Source: Lentzea sp.
GTDB lineage: Bacteria > Actinomycetota > Actinomycetes > Mycobacteriales > Pseudonocardiaceae
Reading direction: 5' to 3'
NCBI GenBank assembly: GCA_030146905.1
Contig: JASLAV010001146.1
Span: forward strand, 1-5,293
DNA length: 5,293 bases
Below are positions 1-3,630 of this stretch, in pieces. The notes beneath the pieces were generated by a model. That model was not told the origin of the DNA. It was given only the letters and a program-made list of their open reading frames with translations, and ran no database searches. How positions within the stretch are numbered: the stretch's first letter is position 1; each line of letters starts with the position of its first letter. Position numbers and translations under genes: made by a program.

Positions 1-514
1 TGCGGCGATCATGCTGACCACCGCGCTGCCCGGCTGCGTCTACGTCTACCAGGGGGAGGAGCTGGGGCTGGAGGAGGTCGACGACCTGCCCGACGAGCTG
101 CGCGAGGACCCGGTGTGGGTGCGTTCCGGGCACACCGACCGGGGCCGTGACGGGTGCCGGGTGCCGATCCCGTGGGGTGACGACGGCCCGTCGTGGCTGC
201 CGCGGCCGGAGCACTGGCGGTCGCTGTCGGTGGCCGCGCAGACCGGTGACCCCGACTCGATGCTCGCGCACTACCGCAACGTGCTGGCGCTGCGGCGTTC
301 GGAGCGGTCGTTGGGCGACGGGCCGATGGAGTGGCTGGACCTCGGGCCGGGCGTGGTCGCGTTCAGCCGCGGCGACGACTTCGCCTGCGTGCTCAACCTG
401 TCCGCCGAACCGGTCGCGCTGCCCGCGCACGACGCCGTGCTGCTGGCCAGCGGGGCCCTCGTGGACGGCGCCGTGCCGCCGGACACCGCGGTGTGGGTCA
501 GGACGGCTCGCTGA
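1..514 (+). CDS. GH13 alpha-glucosidase, C-terminal fragment (5' end outside window)
   Basis: This is the last 170 codons of a glycoside hydrolase family 13 enzyme. The reading frame is open from base 2, so the true start lies upstream; the Met at base 11 is internal. The visible part begins in the eighth strand of the catalytic barrel, with an LPGCVYVYQGEELGL segment, the GH13 'PG..yvYyGeE.G' signature. It continues through RDGCRVPIPW, typical of actinobacterial alpha-1,4-/oligo-glucosidases that cleave glucose from maltodextrins or isomalto-oligosaccharides. The last roughly 60 residues are the small C-terminal beta domain (VVAFSRGDDFACVLNLS...). The three catalytic carboxylates lie upstream and cannot be checked. 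No signal peptide can be judged. The stop overlaps the end of the opposing marR gene by 17 bp. Trehalose synthase or sucrose-isomerase relatives are possible but less likely from the C-terminal style. Confidence 0.9.
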   Translation, partial: AAIMLTTALPGCVYVYQGEELGLEEVDDLPDELREDPVWVRSGHTDRGRDGCRVPIPWGDDGPSWLPRPEHWRSLSVAAQTGDPDSMLAHYRNVLALRRSERSLGDGPMEWLDLGPGVVAFSRGDDFACVLNLSAEPVALPAHDAVLLASGALVDGAVPPDTAVWVRTAR

Positions 515-992
515 CCCGTCCGGTCCGCGTCGCCAGGTTGCACTCCAGCAGGCCGAGCACCCTCAGGGTCTCGGCCTGCTGGTCTTCGCCCATGTCGCCG
601 AGGGTGGCCTCCTCCAGCTCGCGCCACATGCGCTCGACCTCGTGCCGCAGCGCCTGGCTGGCGGCGGTCGGCTCGACGAGCACGGCGCGGCCGTCGGTCG
701 GGTCGGGTGAGCGGCGCACGAAGCCCGCCCGCTCCAGCCGCTGCACCGTCCGGGTCATGGTCGGCGAGTCCGAGCCCAGCACGCCGCACAGGTCGGTCAG
801 CCGCTGCGGGCCGCAGTCCCAGAGGTACATCATCACCATTTCCTGGCCGGGGTGCAGACCTGCCTGCCTGAGCAGCTGACTCGCCAGGAGGCGGTGCAGC
901 CGGGCCACGCGGAAGATCGCGTGGCTGATCCGGCCGTTCTCGGCGACCTCGGGAACCGGCACTGACGTGGGATTTTGTCCTGTCGCGGCCAT
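498..992 (-). CDS. MarR-family winged-helix transcriptional regulator
   Basis: The product is a cytoplasmic DNA-binding regulator of 164 residues, normal for MarR. Residues about 20-45 form the N-terminal dimerisation helix. Residues 50-110 are the winged helix-turn-helix: the recognition helix is near 76-89 (SPTMTRTVQRLERAG) and the wing carries the MarR signature DPTDGRAVLVEPT (97-109). Residues 110-155 give the C-terminal dimerisation helices. ATG at 992 is chosen because the preceding helix and domain fit the family length. No Shine-Dalgarno sequence lies in front of it, and a TANNNT -10 sits 6 nt upstream, suggesting a leaderless mRNA. The gene is divergent from the OYE reductase across 110 bp, so it probably represses that gene and itself. 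Cys60 and Cys69 flank the start of the DNA-binding domain and could be redox-active, but this is inference. The ligand is unknown. Confidence 0.93.
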   Translation of the reverse strand: MAATGQNPTSVPVPEVAENGRISHAIFRVARLHRLLASQLLRQAGLHPGQEMVMMYLWDCGPQRLTDLCGVLGSDSPTMTRTVQRLERAGFVRRSPDPTDGRAVLVEPTAASQALRHEVERMWRELEEATLGDMGEDQQAETLRVLGLLECNLATRTGRVSEPS

Positions 993-998
993 GCTTCG

Positions 999-1004
999 AG
1001 TCTA
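999..1004 (-). promoter_or_regulatory. Putative -10 element for leaderless marR
   Basis: On the minus strand this reads TAGACT, matching the TANNNT form of actinobacterial -10 elements. Six bases separate it from the marR ATG, so initiation at the usual 7 bp downstream would start the mRNA at the A of ATG. No purine-rich ribosome binding site precedes the gene, which agrees with a leaderless transcript. A GTGACA -35-like sequence (minus strand, 1031 to 1026) is 21 bp upstream, longer than ideal. Confidence 0.45.
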
Positions 1005-1048
1005 CCCGCCCGTTCGAGTGATGGCTGTCACACCGACTTGAGGGAATC

Positions 1049-1078
1049 ATCTGAACTCGGATTGCTGTTCGAGCAGAT
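1049..1078. repeat. Inverted repeat upstream of OYE, candidate operator
   Basis: The left arm ATCTG-aa-CTCG (1049-1059) and the right arm CGAGCAGAT (1070-1078) are reverse complements except for a two-base AA insertion in the left arm. Ten bases separate them. The repeat ends 24 bp before the OYE start codon, so it would overlap the promoter or the early transcribed region. It includes the third TTCGAG box. A MarR dimer site is plausible but unproven. Confidence 0.45.
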
Positions 1079-1092
1079 AAAGACGGCAACCT

Positions 1093-1097
1093 GGAGG
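1093..1097 (+). promoter_or_regulatory. Ribosome binding site of the OYE gene
   Basis: GGAGG lies 5 bases before the ATG at 1103, a strong Shine-Dalgarno match that fixes this start. No competing upstream in-frame start has a comparable site. Confidence 0.85.
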
Positions 1098-1102
1098 AAG
1101 CG

Positions 1103-2176
1103 ATGAGCACCGCGTTCGAGCCCCTGGACCTGGCCGGCACGAAGCTGGCCAACCGGATCGTGATGGCCCCCATGACCCGCAGCCGCGCGTACGACACGGT
1201 GCCGACGCCGTTGATGGCCGAGTACTACGCGCAGCGGGCGAGCGCCGGGTTGATCATCACCGAGGGCGTCCAACCGTCCGTCGTCGGCCAGGGCTACCCG
1301 TTCACACCGGGGTTGCACAGCGACGAGCAGGTCGAGGGCTGGCGCCTGGTGACGGACGCGGTGCACGCGGCGGGCGGGCGGATCTTCGCGCAGCTCATGC
1401 ACACCGGCCGGATCGGCCACCCGAGCCTGCTGCCCGGCGACCTGCACCCCGTGGGCGCGTCCCCGGTGCGCGCGGCGGGCCAGGTGTTCACCGGCGACGC
1501 GATGCAGGACTACGTCACGCCGGTCGAGCTGACGCAGGCCGAGATCGAGGCGACCGTCGCCGACTTCGCCACCGCCGCCCGCAACGCGGTCGAGGCCGGG
1601 TTCGACGGGGTCGAGCTGCACGGCGCCAACGGCTACCTGCTGCACCAGTTCCTGGCCGACAACACGAACCTGCGCACCGACGAGTGGGGCGGCTCGGTCG
1701 AGAACCGGATCCGGTTCGTGGTCGAGGTCGTCCGCGCGACGTCCGAGGCGATCGGCGCGCACCGCGTCGGCCTGCGGATCTCCCCGGCCGGCCAGTACAA
1801 CGACATCGCCGAGGAGACGCACGACGAGCTGTACCCGGCCCTGGTCGACGCCATCGACCCGGTCGGCCTGGCCTACCTGCACATCGGTGAGCAGGGTGAG
1901 CGGGCGCTGACGCTGGAGCTGCGCAAGCGCTTCTCGGGCGTCCTGATCCTCAACCCGTTCACGCCCGACGGCTCCACCGGTCCCGAGCACCTGGCCCTGC
2001 TGGACGACGGCACGGCGGACGCCCTGAGCTTCGGCGCGCTGTTCCTGGCCAACCCGGACCTGCCCGCCCGCCTGGCGAACGGCGGCCCGTTCAACACGCC
2101 GGACCCGTCGTCCTTCTACGGCGGCTCCGAGCAGGGCTACATCGACTACCCGGCCCTGAGCAGCGTGAACGCCTGA
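1103..2176 (+). CDS. Old Yellow Enzyme family NADH:flavin oxidoreductase / ene-reductase
   Basis: This is a 357-residue FMN-dependent (beta/alpha)8-barrel reductase, the normal length for classical OYEs. The family uses NAD(P)H to reduce activated C=C bonds of enals, enones, maleimides or nitro compounds in the cytoplasm. Visible landmarks are MAPMTRSR at 21-28, with Thr25 at the flavin-tuning position; Gln97 in FAQLMHTGR (95-103); the substrate-anchoring HGAN pair His173/Asn176 followed by Tyr178, the likely proton donor; Arg225 in LRISPAG, expected to contact FMN; and FGALFLANPDLPARL at 310-324. The last motif has Ala312 where many OYEs have Arg. The C-terminal FYGG..GYIDYPAL is usual for bacterial members. 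The closest functional comparison is the NemA / PETN-reductase / xenobiotic-reductase class, but the natural substrate is unknown. Divergence from marR suggests induction by a reactive electrophile or small aromatic compound. A hairpin downstream probably ends the transcript. Confidence 0.96.
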   Translation: MSTAFEPLDLAGTKLANRIVMAPMTRSRAYDTVPTPLMAEYYAQRASAGLIITEGVQPSVVGQGYPFTPGLHSDEQVEGWRLVTDAVHAAGGRIFAQLMHTGRIGHPSLLPGDLHPVGASPVRAAGQVFTGDAMQDYVTPVELTQAEIEATVADFATAARNAVEAGFDGVELHGANGYLLHQFLADNTNLRTDEWGGSVENRIRFVVEVVRATSEAIGAHRVGLRISPAGQYNDIAEETHDELYPALVDAIDPVGLAYLHIGEQGERALTLELRKRFSGVLILNPFTPDGSTGPEHLALLDDGTADALSFGALFLANPDLPARLANGGPFNTPDPSSFYGGSEQGYIDYPALSSVNA

Positions 2177-2210
2177 CCGACCCGTTCTGGGCGTTGAACT
2201 CGGCTGTTCC

Positions 2211-2286
2211 GAACGTAGGACACTCGCGACGTGAACGTAGGACTCTCGCGCGTGTCCTGCGTTCGGAATGCGCGTGTCCTACGTTC
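2211..2286. repeat. 76-bp imperfect palindrome with four 11-bp boxes
   Basis: Four copies of an 11-mer are arranged as two direct and two inverted. GAACGTAGGAC lies at 2211-2221 and 2233-2243; its reverse complement GTCCTACGTTC is at 2276-2286, with the one-mismatch GTCCTGCGTTC at 2254-2264. Within each orientation the copies start 22 bp apart, and the whole array is symmetric about 2248/2249. A transcript could fold into a long hairpin with two strong paired blocks and a small internal loop. It lies in the gap between convergent genes, just before a separate terminator-like hairpin. It resembles the dispersed intergenic palindromes (REP-like or MITE-like) of actinomycete genomes, but copy number cannot be seen here. 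Confidence 0.8.
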
Positions 2287-2307
2287 ACGGGTGGTGCCGT
2301 GACACGG

Positions 2308-2343
2308 CTCGGCCCCGGTCGCGTGGTCGCGACCGGGGCCGAG
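2308..2343. terminator. Probable bidirectional terminator hairpin
   Basis: A perfect 16-bp GC-rich stem (2308-2323 with 2328-2343) closes on a TGGT loop. It lies 131 bp after the OYE stop and 10 bp beyond the stop codon of the opposing surface-protein gene, so it can serve both convergent transcripts. No T-tract follows on either strand, which is common for actinomycete hairpin terminators. Confidence 0.75.
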
Positions 2344-2353
2344 GCGGTGATGA

Positions 2354-3016
2354 CTAGTTGTTCGCCGCGCGCCTGCGCAGCACGATCAGCAGGGCCGCGC
2401 CACCGCCCAGCAGGACGACGCCGATCACCAGCGGGATCGCGATGCTCGCGCCCGTGCTGGCCAGCTCGTCCGTGTCGGCGACCGGCACGACCGCGGCGTC
2501 GGTCGTGGTCGTGGTGGCCGGGACCGACGACTCCGACGTCTCCGTCGTGGGCTCCACCGTGGTGGTCGTGGTCTCGCTCGGCTCGGTCGTCGTCTCGACC
2601 GTCGTGGTGGTGCTCGTCGTCTCGGTGGTCGTGGTCGTCGTGGTCGTCGTCGGAACGACGCACGCCTCGACGGTCTTGGTCTTGGTGAAGGAGTACTGGT
2701 TGCCGTCGTGCGCCTTCACCTCGACGACGAACACGCGCTTGACGTCGCCGCTGGCGGAGTAGGAGCCCTCGAAGCTCCTGCCGAAGTCCTTGTTCTCCAG
2801 CTCCTTGTCACCGTCGAGGGTGACCTTGACGCGGTTGGACTTCTGGGCGGTGCTCTCGGCGTACTGCGTCAGCTTCACGCTGAGGGTGGTGGTGCCGTCC
2901 TTGCACTCAGCATTCAGCACCGGGGTGTGCGCGGAGGCGGGGACAGCGGCGAAGACGGTCGCGGCGGCTGCGGCGACAGCGGCGCCGACCAGGGCACCGA
3001 CTCTGGCGAACTGCAT
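2354..3016 (-). CDS. Secreted Thr-rich cell-wall-anchored protein with LASTG sorting signal
   Basis: This is a 220-residue surface protein of unknown function. Residues 1-29 are a Sec signal peptide (basic start, Ala/Val-rich core, cleavage likely after VPASA). Residues 30-120 form a compact, probably beta-rich extracellular domain bounded by Cys38 and Cys119, which probably form a disulfide. Residues 122-172 are a Thr/Glu/Ser-rich linker with runs of up to nine threonines, likely an extended and perhaps O-glycosylated stalk across the wall. LASTG at 185-189, a hydrophobic helix at about 191-213 and the RRR tail make a complete cell-wall sorting signal. The LAXTG form is typical of class E sortases in high-GC actinobacteria; the sortase is not in this window. 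The ATG has AGGAG 7 bases upstream and a recognisable promoter about 55 bp upstream. It is monocistronic by position. An adhesin or structural role is possible, but I do not recognise the ectodomain. Confidence 0.92.
   Translation of the reverse strand: MQFARVGALVGAAVAAAAATVFAAVPASAHTPVLNAECKDGTTTLSVKLTQYAESTAQKSNRVKVTLDGDKELENKDFGRSFEGSYSASGDVKRVFVVEVKAHDGNQYSFTKTKTVEACVVPTTTTTTTTTETTSTTTTVETTTEPSETTTTTVEPTTETSESSVPATTTTTDAAVVPVADTDELASTGASIAIPLVIGVVLLGGGAALLIVLRRRAANN
2492..2653 (-). repeat. Low-complexity Thr-linker coding repeat
   Basis: This stretch codes for residues 122-175 of the surface protein and is built of degenerate ACC/ACG/GTC triplets (GTSGTS on the plus strand). Such tracts may change in length by slippage, always in multiples of three if the gene is to stay open. 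It also creates long spurious reading frames on the opposite strand. Confidence 0.75.
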
Positions 3017-3023
3017 GTGAGGG

Positions 3024-3028
3024 CTCCT
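3024..3028 (-). promoter_or_regulatory. Ribosome binding site of the LASTG protein
   Basis: On the minus strand this reads AGGAG, 7 bases before the ATG at 3016, supporting that start. Confidence 0.8.
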
Positions 3029-3069
3029 GAGGGAAGGGCTAAGGAGAACCGCGTCACCATATCGGGGGG

Positions 3070-3099
3070 TTTATAACAACACCATTGGGGGTTCGGTAA
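3070..3099 (-). promoter_or_regulatory. Promoter of the LASTG surface-protein gene
   Basis: The minus strand carries TATAAA (3075 to 3070), a 5/6 match to the -10 consensus, with TTACCG (3099 to 3094) 18 bp upstream as a weaker -35. This is the most AT-rich spot in an otherwise GC-rich region. The predicted start near 3063 gives a leader of about 47 nt that contains the Shine-Dalgarno sequence. Confidence 0.6.
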
Positions 3100-3101
3100 C
3101 T

Positions 3102-3118
3102 ACTTTCCGTAGGAACGT
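3102..3118. promoter_or_regulatory. 17-bp imperfect palindrome upstream of the -35
   Basis: ACTTTCC-GTA-GGAACGT pairs at 6 of 7 positions in its arms and sits 2 bp upstream of the -35 element of the surface-protein promoter. An activator site is conceivable; with a single copy this is weak evidence. Confidence 0.3.
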
Positions 3119-3216
3119 GACCTACCGTCGGGAACTTCGCCGGAGGACGAAAAGCCTCACGACCGCGCTGAGCAGCGGTGACCGGAGCACGACCGGCCAC
3201 GCGCCACCCGCTGTCG

Positions 3217-3559
3217 TCAGCTCCTCGCGTAGACGTCGGTCGTCGGCACCGAGGTGCTGAAGCCGCTCGCGAAGAGCTGGTTCACCCTGTTCGCCTCCTG
3301 GGGTGTTCGGGCAGGGGTTGCGGCAGGACGTGCCCGATCTCGTGCGCCACGATCCGCAGCGACGAGTGAGCTGCCGCGACGTCGCGCGAGTCGATGTGGA
3401 TCGTGGCGCTCCCGCCGCGGACCATCCGCAGGTTCGGCACGCGGGAGTTCCGGATCTGCGCGGCTGGTCGGCTTCCGCCGAGTAGCCGGAGGCGCTGCAG
3501 TAGACGGTCCTGGCCAGGCACAGCGCCCCGACGACGAGGCGCAGCACCTTCTTCGTCAC
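3217..3559 (-). pseudogene. Decayed snapalysin-type (M7) zinc metalloprotease
   Basis: Pieces of a snapalysin, a small secreted protease of actinomycetes, lie in order in three frames. From GTG at 3559 come MTKKVLRLVVGALCLA, a cut-down signal peptide, and TVYCSASGYSAEADQ, which resembles the mature N-terminus. The next frame gives AAQIRNSRVPNLRMV and later LRIVAHEIGHVL, with the HExxH zinc motif at 3344-3330. The first frame then gives SGTSCRNPCPNTP and the third gives QEANRVNQLFASG, ending at TGA 3219-3217. The region expected after HEIGH (GLPD with the third zinc ligand, then the LMSG Met-turn) is missing. A conserved Trp (WNS) has become Arg. One base seems lost near 3463/3464 and one gained in the G run at 3300-3303. 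The remaining 343 bp compares with roughly 600 bp for an intact gene. A strong Shine-Dalgarno sequence remains, so decay may be recent. An active product is very unlikely. The 145-codon frame from the same GTG (to 3122) is not a real gene. Confidence 0.85.
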
Positions 3560-3564
3560 ACGAT

Positions 3565-3570
3565 CTCCTT
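3565..3570 (-). promoter_or_regulatory. Retained ribosome binding site of the snapalysin pseudogene
   Basis: The minus strand reads AAGGAG, 5 bases before the GTG at 3559. It identifies the ancestral start and shows that the initiation region has not decayed along with the coding part. Confidence 0.7.
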
Positions 3571-3630
3571 CGGTGCAGGGTAGGAAGGCTCTCGTGTGCT
3601 ACGACATTAAGAGGGGATGAACGGCAGGCG

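Larger units (their letters stand above)
993..1102. promoter_or_regulatory. Divergent marR / OYE promoter region with TTCGAG boxes
   Basis: This 110-bp gap separates two divergent start codons. It contains three TTCGAG hexamers, at 995-1000, 1013-1018 and 1068-1073. The first two extend to TTCGAGT and lie 18 bp apart. A related AACTCGG lies at 1054-1060. The first box overlaps the probable -10 of marR and the second lies just upstream of it, where a repressor would block transcription. The third box is 30 bp upstream of the OYE start. Possible OYE promoter elements (TTGAGG at 1038-1043, GATAAA at 1076-1081) are not well spaced, so the exact promoter is uncertain. That these boxes bind the MarR protein is inferred from position only. 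Confidence 0.6.

Noticed and set aside
147..879. Plus-strand open frames over the glucosidase end and marR
   Set aside because: Arg/Pro/Ser-rich translations in the wrong frame of two recognisable genes.
271..1197. 308-codon minus-strand open frame
   Set aside because: It is out of frame with marR, crosses both the marR promoter and the OYE start, and gives Arg/Ala/Pro-rich sequence without domains, typical of a GC-rich shadow frame.
1028..1990. 320-codon minus-strand open frame opposite the OYE gene
   Set aside because: It is a shadow of a well-supported OYE gene, rich in Arg, Val, Asp and Gln with no recognisable fold and no ribosome site.
2211..2286. Possible small CRISPR array
   Set aside because: The repeat unit is only 11 bp, orientations alternate about one dyad, and the intervening bases are themselves partly complementary, so there are no spacers.
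2091..2663. 190-codon minus-strand frame rich in His and Asp
   Set aside because: It arises from the Thr-linker triplets read out of frame (HDHDD) and the palindrome; the LASTG protein frame is clearly the real one.
2194..2688. 164-codon plus-strand open frame beginning in the palindrome
   Set aside because: It consists of the palindrome, the terminator hairpin and the antisense of the surface protein, with no ribosome binding site.
3160..3180. Possible terminator hairpin downstream of the snapalysin relic
   Set aside because: ACCGC and GCGGT can pair but the stem is only 4-5 bp, too weak to support.
3122..3559. Intact 145-residue secreted protein
   Set aside because: Only its first roughly 34 residues and the short SGTSCRNPCPNTP segment match snapalysin; the rest is out of frame with the family sequence found in the other frames.
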